This document shows, piece by piece, positions 16,326 through 23,510 of a stretch of DNA of 64,000 nucleotides (positions are counted from its first letter, which is position 1; each line of letters starts with the position of its first letter). The translations under genes were made by a program, and so were the position numbers. The stretch comes from Cohnella sp. OV330. Lineage in GTDB: Bacteria > Bacillota > Bacilli > Paenibacillales > Paenibacillaceae. Under the pieces are notes generated by a model, which saw only the letters and a list, made by a program, of their open reading frames with translations, was not told the origin of the DNA and did no database searches. Location of the stretch: contig NZ_FOKE01000001.1 of NCBI RefSeq assembly GCF_900112065.1, positions 1 through 64,000 on the forward strand, read 5' to 3'.

Positions 16326-17285
16326 TCACATCTTTCGCCTGGACAAATACAATCCCATCAAAAACGATCCGAAAATGAGCACCAAAGCATTCAGCAGCAT
16401 GCTCCGGCCCCCCGGATCCGATAAATAATACAAGGCGCTGGCTTCGGCGTTCAGCCTGAAATTGATGACCAAGAACAATCCGAGGAAGAAAAGAGGCGTA
16501 AAGTTAGCCAAACGGATCTCGAGCAGCCTGTGGCGCTCCGCGTGGTCGTCCATTCGCGCTTTGCGCATATCGTCGATGAGCTCCCGCAAATTGTCGGCGA
16601 TGTTGTTGCCCTCGCTCAATGCAACCGCGAGCAAGCTGGAGAAATAATCCGCCCAAATATGACCGATAGACATCGAAAATCGCCGCAGGGTGCGTTCGTC
16701 ATCGTGGTGGATATTCAGTTGGCGATAAAGCTCCTCGAATATCGCCTGCGTATCGCCAGGCAGCTGCCGCTCTTCGACCATCCGCTGCAGCGCGGTGCGA
16801 ACGTGCCTGGAGCCGTTCACGAGGTAGCATTGATAAAAGAGCTCGGCCGCCGGCAGGAAATTAAGCCTGGCGGAAATCTGACGGTTGATCAGCGACATCC
16901 GCAGAAGACTGTACGGCAGCACGGCGAGCATCGCGCCCAGCAGCGCTGCCGAACGCAACGATTGGAAAACGATCGCGCCTCCCGCGATTCCCGCAAGCGC
17001 CAACCCGAAAGCCAGCTTCCAAAACGCGCTCGGCTTGATTCGCCATCCTGACGCAGAAAGAACGTCCGCCAAGTGCGTGAACATCGGCCGTAACCAGACG
17101 ATGCTCGCTTGTTGGGCCGTCTCCTCCGTCTCGCTCCTGCCAAGCCGCCTTGAGCGGCTATGGCGATCCTCTGCCAAGGCCAACAACGCCTTGAGCGAAG
17201 CGAATAACAGCAAGAACAACAAGCAGCCAGCCGCTGCGAGACCCGCCGTCAGCATGAACGCGCCATTCGCTCGCCGCGAAGCCAT
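16326..17285 (-). CDS. TadB-like inner-membrane platform protein
   Basis: A 319-residue protein. Hydrophobic segments at about 12-35, 90-108 and 112-125 and a C-terminal pair (about 258-275, 295-313) frame a cytoplasmic domain with SEGNNIADNLRELIDDMRKARM, the segment corresponding to the T2SSF consensus. The start is taken as the ATG at 17285, overlapping the tadA-like gene by 37 bases; the ATG at 17255 would shorten it by ten residues. Neither has a strong ribosome binding site, so translation is probably coupled to the ATPase gene. Confidence 0.75.
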   Translation of the reverse strand: MASRRANGAFMLTAGLAAAGCLLFLLLFASLKALLALAEDRHSRSRRLGRSETEETAQQASIVWLRPMFTHLADVLSASGWRIKPSAFWKLAFGLALAGIAGGAIVFQSLRSAALLGAMLAVLPYSLLRMSLINRQISARLNFLPAAELFYQCYLVNGSRHVRTALQRMVEERQLPGDTQAIFEELYRQLNIHHDDERTLRRFSMSIGHIWADYFSSLLAVALSEGNNIADNLRELIDDMRKARMDDHAERHRLLEIRLANFTPLFFLGLFLVINFRLNAEASALYYLSDPGGRSMLLNALVLIFGSFLMGLYLSRRKM

Positions 17286-18709
17286 ACGCAGCTCTCGGGA
17301 TCGAGCCTGCCGATCCGTTCCCAGGCGCGGTCGGATAACTCCGCCTTGAGCATCCAAGCATCCCGGCCTTCGTCGTATCGCGCCCAATCCCGAACCTCGA
17401 CCGTATCGCCGCTGCAGACGTATTCCCCGATCCTGACCAGCTTCCGGCTGCCGCCGACCATCCGCATCTCGAACCCGATCTGCGTGACATGCTCCGCGAT
17501 CCGGCGGGTTAATCGGACTGCATTCATGGCTCTTCCGTCAAGCATGCACATGTCCGTGATGGCGTCAGGCACGTCCTCCAGACTGTTCGCATGGACCGAC
17601 GTGATGCTGCCTTCGTGTCCTCGCGTGCAAGCTCGCACATAGATGTTGGCATCCGCATCGCGAATCTCGGCGTGACAGATTCGCTGCGGCGACTGGCGCA
17701 GCGCCAGCTTGAACGCCTGCTGCGGGCCATGCTGCGGATCGTCCTCGTCCGCCTCGTATTCGATAACGTTTTTTTCGGGAAAATCCCGCTGCAGCCGCAG
17801 TTCGAACCTGCCCTCGATCGTCACGATCCGCTCCTCGTCGGGCATCGCCGCGATCAATGCCTTGATCAGATGGGTCTTGCCCGTATTCGTAGGACCGATC
17901 ACGACCATGTTGAAACGGGACTTCACGATGCAGCGCAGCAGTTTGTACACGGACTCGTCGATCGAGCGATACTCAGGTCTGAGCAGCGTCTGCAGATCGA
18001 ATCGCCTCACGGTGTAGAAACGAATCGTGAGCGAGGGCTGCGCCGTAAAACCGAAGCCGGTCATCGTCACCCGCGAGCCGTCCTGGAGCAGCACCTCCGC
18101 CCACCGCTTGCGCGGGCTGATCGAATCGTCATTGAACAGCACGAGATTCTGTTGAATCCGCTCCACCTGCGCGAGCGAGTTGAAGCTGAAGGCGGAACGG
18201 GTCGCCACGCCGTCTCTTACCTCGAAAATGCGCGTCCCCACGACCTGCACCTCCTCGAGTCCTTCACGGTCCTTAAGCACGAGTTCGAGCACGTTGAGGC
18301 CGATGACCTCCGCGAACAGCGCTTCGGCGAGCGAGCCGTAAGGCAGCGGTCCAAAGCTGGCATGCTGAAGGCGTTTTTTAATGATCCAATCGGACAAAAT
18401 GGCCAGCAGTTCTTGCCGCTCCTGCGGAAACCCGATCACGGCCCGATTGAGCTTTTCCGCGTAACGTCTTCGGTCCTCGTCGCTGAAGCCTCGCGGCGCC
18501 GCCAGCATATGCCGGGCTTCCTCCGTCAAGGCGCCTAAGTCCTGCCCCCCGGAACCCAAGTCGCCCTCCTCCGAGGTGCCGTAGGGGACGAGGCCCTGCT
18601 TGTCCTCTTGAAGCCGCGCCGCATATGCCGCCGCGGAGAAGCGAGCCGACGCGTCTGGCGGTCGATCCTCGATCTGATCTTCGCCGGCTTGGCGATAAAC
18701 AGCCGTCAT
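17249..18709 (-). CDS. TadA/CpaF-like secretion ATPase
   Basis: A 486-residue hexameric-ATPase homologue that would power assembly. The N-terminal 120 residues are helical. The core has a Walker A GPTNTGKTHLI, an Asp-box region (VTIEGRFELRL), a Walker B/His-box region RICHAEIRDADANIYV and THxN-like RGHEGSITSVHANSLEDV. TadA is usually GGTGSGKT and GEVRGGEA; here they are GPTNTGKT and AEIRDADA, so the protein is divergent but keeps the nucleotide-binding Lys and Glu. The start at 18709 overlaps the stop of the tadZ-like gene (ATGA). A long frame upstream of 18709 is antisense-like and not part of the gene. Confidence 0.88.
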   Translation of the reverse strand: MTAVYRQAGEDQIEDRPPDASARFSAAAYAARLQEDKQGLVPYGTSEEGDLGSGGQDLGALTEEARHMLAAPRGFSDEDRRRYAEKLNRAVIGFPQERQELLAILSDWIIKKRLQHASFGPLPYGSLAEALFAEVIGLNVLELVLKDREGLEEVQVVGTRIFEVRDGVATRSAFSFNSLAQVERIQQNLVLFNDDSISPRKRWAEVLLQDGSRVTMTGFGFTAQPSLTIRFYTVRRFDLQTLLRPEYRSIDESVYKLLRCIVKSRFNMVVIGPTNTGKTHLIKALIAAMPDEERIVTIEGRFELRLQRDFPEKNVIEYEADEDDPQHGPQQAFKLALRQSPQRICHAEIRDADANIYVRACTRGHEGSITSVHANSLEDVPDAITDMCMLDGRAMNAVRLTRRIAEHVTQIGFEMRMVGGSRKLVRIGEYVCSGDTVEVRDWARYDEGRDAWMLKAELSDRAWERIGRLDPESCVWLRGERMARSC

Positions 18710-19551
18710 CGGCCTCTGCTCCGATGCTGCAGCAGCCTCCGCAGCCAAGGCCGCTCGGTGCGCTTTAACCGCTCTTCCCAATTCAACTGCCGCAGCAGCG
18801 TACCCGCGACCGGATCGAAAGCGGAAGCGTGACGCTCGTCCGCCGCCAGCCATTCGTCCAGCCGCCCGCTGTCGAGCTGCAGGTGCACGCTCTCCGCGAG
18901 CTGCAGCTCGGACAGCGAAATGGCTCCCGTTTCTTTGCGAATTTCCTTCATCCCAAATCCCCCCGCGTGCCTGTATTTGCTCTGCATCAGCACTAGATGA
19001 TAATTCGCAAGCGACAGCCCGAACTGCGAGCCTACCTGCCCCGTCCACCGGTTCACGTCTTCTTGGAAGTGCGTCAGGCTCCCGGTCGTCACTAGACAAC
19101 GATGATCGGCCGCCCGCATGGCGCAAACCGTCGCGGCGTTGTCCCAGTAGGCGCTCACGTCCGCCACCGTCACGTCGAAAGCGTCTCGCGCGGCCGCGAG
19201 CAGCGTGTCCATCTGCTCCGGCTCGTAATACTCGGCCTGATCCCGCGCCAGATTCCCGAACAGCACGTGCAAGCCGTCAAGCCGCGAAGGCGCGAATGCA
19301 TACTGTCTGAGCTTCGTACCCGTCATCGTGCCCGACTTCAGTTCCGGCCGCATGCTGCTGAGCGTGATCTCGGGCCTGTCGATGCCGAGATACAGATGCG
19401 TCTTGGCGCTCTTCAAGTTCAGGCACAGATAGCCGACGCGCTTGCCCGTCACAGAAGCGATCCGGTAAGCGGTCCCGAACGCAGCGAGCGAAGTCCCGAT
19501 ATTCGGCGTCGAGCCCGCGAACGCGATCAGCGATCCTCGTTGGCCGCTCAT
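18706..19551 (-). CDS. TadZ/CpaE-like MinD-fold protein with degenerate Walker A
   Basis: A 281-residue protein with a MinD/ParA-like opening, SLIAFAGSTPNIGTSLAAF. The deviant Walker A of active members (KGGxGKT) is replaced by GSTPNIGTS, with both lysines missing, so ATP hydrolysis is unlikely. The rest of the fold is recognisable (VGYLCLNLKSAKTHLYLG, DAFDVTVADVSAYWDNAA, CLVTTGSLTHFQEDVNRW). TadZ-type proteins localise the apparatus at the membrane. ATG at 19551 follows GGAGGCGG and overlaps the stop of the cpaB-like gene (ATGA). Confidence 0.78.
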   Translation of the reverse strand: MSGQRGSLIAFAGSTPNIGTSLAAFGTAYRIASVTGKRVGYLCLNLKSAKTHLYLGIDRPEITLSSMRPELKSGTMTGTKLRQYAFAPSRLDGLHVLFGNLARDQAEYYEPEQMDTLLAAARDAFDVTVADVSAYWDNAATVCAMRAADHRCLVTTGSLTHFQEDVNRWTGQVGSQFGLSLANYHLVLMQSKYRHAGGFGMKEIRKETGAISLSELQLAESVHLQLDSGRLDEWLAADERHASAFDPVAGTLLRQLNWEERLKRTERPWLRRLLQHRSRGR

Positions 19552-20264
19552 GAGCCCGCCGCCTCCCCCGACTCGAACGACGATGCGTCGAAGGCGACGA
19601 TCAGCTTGGACTTCCCGTCCTTGCATGCGGTATCCAGCTCCAGCCACTGCGCTTCGGTCAAATTCAAGTTAACGGCGTCGATGTTGCCGTTCGCGTCCCG
19701 CCGGGAAGCATACATCCGTTCCTTGTCTCCTTCGGCCATGGACAGCAGATTCGAGCTCTTCGGATTGTCGATCTCTTGATTCGATGCCGTCTTGACCGCC
19801 GCCACGACGACCGGCTCCGCGAACAGCCTGCGCGACGCCCCGTCCTCCGCCGACAAGTATACGATCGCCCGGTCGCCTGCGCGAATGCCGCTGGAAACGG
19901 ACTTCACATAGTCCCGCGGAACCTGAAAGGTCGCTTCCCCGACGCGCGGCAGAAGCCTGAACTTGTCCAGCTTCCATCTCAGCAGCGGCTCTCCGCCGCC
20001 GAGCGGGACGGAGGACTCCAATCCGTCCGCTTCGTCCATGTCGACGATCATCTCGCCGGTAACCGCGCCGCTAGGCAACCGGAGCTTCGTCAGCATCTCG
20101 CGGCCAAGCGAGGTGCCTGCGGGCACGAACTGCTTGGGCACGACGACCTCCGTCGTCTCCGTCAGCCTGATCTGCCTCATCTGCAGCAAATAAACGCCGT
20201 AGACGAGCAAACCGGATAATACGGCCGCGGAAACGCTGATCCGTATCTGTCTCCCTCTGTTCAA
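19548..20264 (-). CDS. CpaB/RcpC-like SAF-domain protein
   Basis: A 238-residue protein with one helix near the N-terminus (ISVSAAVLSGLLVYGVYLLQ) and then a SAF domain: TEVVVPKQFVPAGTSLGREML, the antifreeze-like fold of CpaB/RcpC/FlgA. The remainder (PRDYVKSVSSGIRAGDRAIVYLS) matches the CpaB body domain. CpaB is a periplasmic or cell-wall part of Tad machines. The start is TTG at 20264 with GGGAGG nine bases upstream; longer readings run back through the attenuator hairpin and are rejected. First gene of the operon. Confidence 0.78.
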   Translation of the reverse strand: MNRGRQIRISVSAAVLSGLLVYGVYLLQMRQIRLTETTEVVVPKQFVPAGTSLGREMLTKLRLPSGAVTGEMIVDMDEADGLESSVPLGGGEPLLRWKLDKFRLLPRVGEATFQVPRDYVKSVSSGIRAGDRAIVYLSAEDGASRRLFAEPVVVAAVKTASNQEIDNPKSSNLLSMAEGDKERMYASRRDANGNIDAVNLNLTEAQWLELDTACKDGKSKLIVAFDASSFESGEAAGS

Positions 20265-20294
20265 ACGTCTCGTCCTCCCTTGACGGCGGCAAAC

Positions 20295-20349
20295 AAAAAA
20301 ACGCAGGCGCAAGAGAGACCGTGCTCTCTGTCGCCTGCGTTCTTCGCAG
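20295..20349 (-). promoter_or_regulatory. Attenuator-like leader of the Tad-like operon
   Basis: Between the promoter at 20380-20409 and the first gene, the minus strand holds a hairpin with outer stem ACGCAGGCG/CGCCTGCGT and inner stem AGAGAG/CTCTCT (20301-20340), followed by seven Ts (20295-20301). Upstream, CTGCG-AAGAA-CGCAG (20335-20349) can pair instead and takes the 5' arm of that hairpin. Terminator and anti-terminator are thus mutually exclusive. The ligand or protein, if any, is unknown. It may also be read simply as the terminator of the gene at 20463-21098. Confidence 0.55.
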
Positions 20350-20379
20350 CCGTTGCTATACATATATCTTCGTACCGCC

Positions 20380-20409
20380 AATATAGCAGAGTACCGCGGG
20401 GCTTGTAAA
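20380..20409 (-). promoter_or_regulatory. Promoter of the Tad-like operon
   Basis: Minus-strand -35 TTTACA (20404-20409), 18-base spacer, -10 TATATT (20380-20385). The -35 lies inside a short palindrome GGGGTTTACAAGCCCC that could be an operator. Confidence 0.55.
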
Positions 20410-20462
20410 CCCCTTTTTTACCATTCTTCGACAATTTCCCGGGAAATCCATGCACGCCTTCG

Positions 20463-21098
20463 CTATGGCAGCGCCGGAACGTAAGGATTTTCCCGTTTTT
20501 CTTCTCCGATCGTCGTCTCGGGACCGTGGCCCGGCAAGACGAGCGTATCGTCCGGCAGCGCGTAGAGCTTGCTGCGAATGGACTTCGCGAGCGTATCCTG
20601 ATGACCGCCGGGCAAATCGGTGCGTCCGACGGAGCGGCGGAACAAGGCGTCCCCGGCGAATAGCAGATCTCCGCATACGAAGCTCACGCTGCCCGGAGAA
20701 TGACCTGGCGTATGGCGCACCTCGAACGTCTCTCCGATCAACTGCAGCTTCTGACCGTCTTCTAGGCTATGATCCGGCGGACCGCTTTTGACCGGGGCCG
20801 TCACGTCGCTCCAGCGGGCGGAGCCGTTTTTGGCCGGATCGGTCAACCAGTCCTTTTCCAGCGGATGAAGATAAACCGGGCAGCTCCACTTCGCACGGAG
20901 CTCGTCCACGCCGCCGATATGATCGAAATGCGCATGCGTGAGCAAAATCGCCTCGACTTGAAGACCCGCGACTTTGCGCAAAAGCGCCGGATCGGCGGTG
21001 CCCGGATCGATCACGATCGCCCGCGTCCGCGTCGCATCGACGACCACGTAGGCATTGGTCTGGAGCGGCCCGAGCGGGAAGGCTTGAAAAGTCAGCAT
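20463..21098 (-). CDS. MBL-fold metallohydrolase (glyoxalase II type)
   Basis: A 211-residue metallo-beta-lactamase-fold hydrolase. Zinc ligands: THAHFDHIGG (about 55-64), His in RHTPGHSPGS, Asp in LLFAGDALF and His in VLPGHGPET. The pattern is that of YqgX-like glyoxalase II-type thioesterases; the true substrate cannot be told. ATG with AAGGGAG upstream. It lies 12 bases behind the thioredoxin-like gene and is probably co-transcribed with it. Confidence 0.9.
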   Translation of the reverse strand: MLTFQAFPLGPLQTNAYVVVDATRTRAIVIDPGTADPALLRKVAGLQVEAILLTHAHFDHIGGVDELRAKWSCPVYLHPLEKDWLTDPAKNGSARWSDVTAPVKSGPPDHSLEDGQKLQLIGETFEVRHTPGHSPGSVSFVCGDLLFAGDALFRRSVGRTDLPGGHQDTLAKSIRSKLYALPDDTLVLPGHGPETTIGEEKRENPYVPALP

Positions 21099-21110
21099 CG
21101 CGGTGCTCCC

Positions 21111-21677
21111 TTAAACGCGCTCGAGCACGTCCTGCAGCTCCCAAAGGATGACAGGCGTGTACTCGGAGACATCGCCGTATTGCTTGACGATCTCCTTGCG
21201 CGCGACAGACAGATTGTCCTGGTAAGTAGATGCCTGATTGTCCGGATTCGCTTCCTTGAATGCGATCATGACGTCCTGGACATGCTGCGGACGCGGTCCC
21301 CATTTGCCCAGAAGAGCGCCGCCCGTGTCCATAACGAGGACGATCGGAATCGAGCGTCCGCCCAGCGTAAGGTGTTGGTCGATCAGATCGAAGTGCTGCT
21401 CGATGATCATGACCTCTGTGGGGATGCCGGCGGCTTCGAACGCGCGGAACACGACGGGCACGCTGCGAAGGGCGTCGCCGCACCAGTCCGCGGTGATGAT
21501 CATGGCGCGAAGGTCGTCGCGATTGTTCAGCGATTCGAAAAACGCCTGGCTCTTCTCGTCAGGCCATGCGAAGCTGTCGTAATTGGCATTAAAGGCTTCC
21601 TTGTTCTTCTCCATCCCGTCCATAAAAGCGCGCGGCGAGATGCCCTGGTTAAACTTGTGTGCGAGCTGTTGGCTCAT
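21111..21677 (-). CDS. Thioredoxin-family protein with a single active-site cysteine
   Basis: A 188-residue protein. Residues about 50-150 form a thioredoxin fold with the active-site position reading ITADWCGDALRSVPVV, so the second cysteine of C-x-x-C is absent (WCGD). The cis-proline loop is GGRSIPIVLVMD. This variant occurs in a Firmicute thioredoxin-like family with no established role; monothiol or non-redox function is possible. ATG at 21677 with GAGGGA upstream. Confidence 0.8.
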   Translation of the reverse strand: MSQQLAHKFNQGISPRAFMDGMEKNKEAFNANYDSFAWPDEKSQAFFESLNNRDDLRAMIITADWCGDALRSVPVVFRAFEAAGIPTEVMIIEQHFDLIDQHLTLGGRSIPIVLVMDTGGALLGKWGPRPQHVQDVMIAFKEANPDNQASTYQDNLSVARKEIVKQYGDVSEYTPVILWELQDVLERV

Positions 21678-21759
21678 GCGATATCCCTCGTTTCGACAAC
21701 GTAAATGAACTTGATCCTATTGTAGCAATCCCTGCGCCAAAAGGAAAACCATGCGAACG

Positions 21760-21788
21760 AAAAAAGCAAATCCGTTAAATGGATTTGC
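21760..21788 (-). terminator. dedA terminator
   Basis: Minus strand GCAAATCC/GGATTTGC stem with a 7-base loop followed by TTTTTT. It overlaps the stop codon of the DedA gene. Confidence 0.8.
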
Positions 21789-22383
21789 CCCGCTTGCGCA
21801 AAAAGATATAAACGAAGTAAACGATCAGTGCCGCGAGCGCGATAAGGATAATCGGGCGAACGTACGGCGCGGCCTTCTCGTCGATCTGCTCCCAGTTGTC
21901 TCCAAGAGACTTGCCCAGCCAGACGAACAAAATCGACCACGGGATGGACGCAAGCAGCGTCAAGCCGCTGAACAACGCCAGATTCATCCTGGCCATTCCG
22001 GCTGGGATGGAGATGACCTGTCGCATAACAGGCACAAACCGCGCGGTAAACACGATAATCGGTCCGTACTTCTGGAACCACTGCTCCGATTTGTCGACAT
22101 GCTTGGGCTTCAAATGCAGAAATTTGCCGTAACGGTTCACGATCGGTCTGCCGCCGTAACGGCCGATTGCATACAGAATCCACTGCTGGATCAGCGCCCC
22201 GAGAACGCCGCACGCGACCGCGCCCCAGAAGTTGACGTCGCCCTTCCAGACCAGGTAGCCGCCGTAGCCGAGCACGATCTCGCTGGGTATGACCTCAATG
22301 GCGAGGCCGATAACGATGCCGAAATAACCGAGACTTTCAATCCAATGCAGCAACTGGTTAAGCCATTCGTGAATCATATCCAT
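21775..22383 (-). CDS. DedA family membrane protein
   Basis: A 202-residue membrane protein of the DedA/VTT superfamily. Hydrophobic segments at about 15-37, 50-72, 135-155 and 170-192; two re-entrant regions carry IEVIPSEIVLGYGGYLV (conserved acidic residue) and FTARFVPVMRQVISIPAGMARM (R-x-x-P-x-x-R...PAG). DedA proteins include flippases for undecaprenyl phosphate and phosphatidylethanolamine and influence membrane potential. ATG at 22383; the next ATG (22377) is also possible. Stands alone. Confidence 0.92.
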   Translation of the reverse strand: MDMIHEWLNQLLHWIESLGYFGIVIGLAIEVIPSEIVLGYGGYLVWKGDVNFWGAVACGVLGALIQQWILYAIGRYGGRPIVNRYGKFLHLKPKHVDKSEQWFQKYGPIIVFTARFVPVMRQVISIPAGMARMNLALFSGLTLLASIPWSILFVWLGKSLGDNWEQIDEKAAPYVRPIILIALAALIVYFVYIFLRKRGKSI

Positions 22384-22582
22384 CCTATGTACCTGCTCTC
22401 TTCATCGTATTTGCGTCGTGGGACAAACGCGATATAAGTAGGGGCCGGAACCTTTTTTATTCTAGCATATCCGCACGCCCCGATTCTACTTGGCGAGGTT
22501 CCGATAGAAACATCGATGTCATGCGGGGACGGGCCCGCGCATACAAATGCAGTAGGACAAAGCCGAAGAGGAGCGAACGGAT

Positions 22583-23032
22583 ATGAGCAGAGTCATGTTT
22601 ATCAGCAAAAGAAGGATTCAGTGGTACATCGCCGCCCTGGCGATCGTCGTGCTTGGCGCGGCCTACGCAGGTTGGCACCGGACGCAGGCGGCTTCCGCGC
22701 CTCCGCCGTCGGACGTGCAGGTCCGTTACATCGTGACGACCGAATTCACTTCGAAGACGGACAGCGGGCAAGAGCTCGAAGCGTATCGCTGGGATCCCGG
22801 CACGATTCCCGTCAAAAAAGGACAGCCCGTCGAGCTTCGCATCACGGGCGTGAACGGAGAGTCCCATCCCTTCACGATCGAAGGGCTCGGCGTCAAGGCT
22901 ACCGTAACCAAAGGAAAAACGACGGTCGTCCGCTTTACGCCCAAGGAAGCCGGCACCTACGCCATCGTCTGCGAGACGCATAGCGATCCCAAGGACGGCG
23001 TCCCGATGGTCGGCTATCTCGTCGTTCAATAA
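22583..23032 (+). CDS. Membrane-anchored cupredoxin-domain protein
   Basis: A 149-residue protein with an N-terminal anchor (about 13-30, WYIAALAIVVLGAAYAGW) and an extracellular cupredoxin fold. A complete type 1 copper site is visible: His in GESHPFTIEG, Cys and His in AIVCETHSDP, and Met in GVPMVGYL, so it can probably bind copper. Related small Firmicute proteins are called cupredoxin-domain or quinol-oxidase-II-like. Electron transfer or copper handling is inferred. ATG with GAGGAG upstream. Confidence 0.82.
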   Translation: MSRVMFISKRRIQWYIAALAIVVLGAAYAGWHRTQAASAPPPSDVQVRYIVTTEFTSKTDSGQELEAYRWDPGTIPVKKGQPVELRITGVNGESHPFTIEGLGVKATVTKGKTTVVRFTPKEAGTYAIVCETHSDPKDGVPMVGYLVVQ

Positions 23033-23121
23033 TCGTCGCCATTGACGGCCGCAAGGCCGGCAGTCCTCGTAACCCCGCGCTCCTCCACCGCATAGATTAA
23101 CGCGGAGAGGAGCGCTTCTGC

Positions 23122-23433
23122 ATGAAAAACGACTTGGGCAAGCACGCCGGCTCGCTGCCTACCGCCAGGGTCATCAGGCGCGCGTGCGGCAACGAATTAT
23201 ACCGGACCGTCAAGAGACTCAAGGCATACGTGCCCGACGCCAAATTGAAGGAAGCGGAGGAACTGTACGTCCGCCGCGTCATGCTGAATCTGCTGTGGAT
23301 TCACGAACACCGCAGCGACCGCAAAAAGCTGGCGGACTGGTGGGAAGCCGAAGTATCCTCCGATATCGCGAGCCTGTGGGAGATCGACCAAGACCGTCTC
23401 GTCCGGGCATTCCGGGATGCGTTCGGCGGTTGA
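23122..23433 (+). CDS. Conserved helical protein of unknown function
   Basis: A 103-residue basic, mostly helical protein with no recognised domain. Visible features are a repeated basic/hydrophobic pattern (RVIRRACGNELYRTVKRLKAY) and a Trp-rich segment (LLWIHEHRSDRKKLADWWEAE). ATG at 23122 with GGAGAGGAG upstream. It stands between the cupredoxin gene and a terminator; the 89-base gap upstream may hold its own promoter. Confidence 0.65.
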   Translation: MKNDLGKHAGSLPTARVIRRACGNELYRTVKRLKAYVPDAKLKEAEELYVRRVMLNLLWIHEHRSDRKKLADWWEAEVSSDIASLWEIDQDRLVRAFRDAFGG

Positions 23434-23456
23434 CGCTCCGGCATGTCCCCCGATAA

Positions 23457-23510
23457 AAGCCCGGCAGCGCCGCGTCGAAAACGATGCGGATGCTGCCGGG
23501 CTTGTTTTTA
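23457..23510. terminator. Bidirectional terminator
   Basis: AAGCCCGGCAGC pairs with GCTGCCGGGCTT, then GTTTTTA on the plus strand and TTTTAT on the minus strand; it serves the 23122 gene and the convergent gene ending at 23508. Confidence 0.8.

Noticed and set aside
18710..19126. N-terminal extension of the TadA-like protein
   Set aside because: It overlaps the tadZ-like gene in another frame; the ATGA coupling at 18706-18709 and the first residues MTAVYRQ mark the true start.
20301..20409. c-di-GMP riboswitch in the Tad-like leader
   Set aside because: The conserved GEMM-type core sequences are not present; only a terminator/anti-terminator pair is supported.
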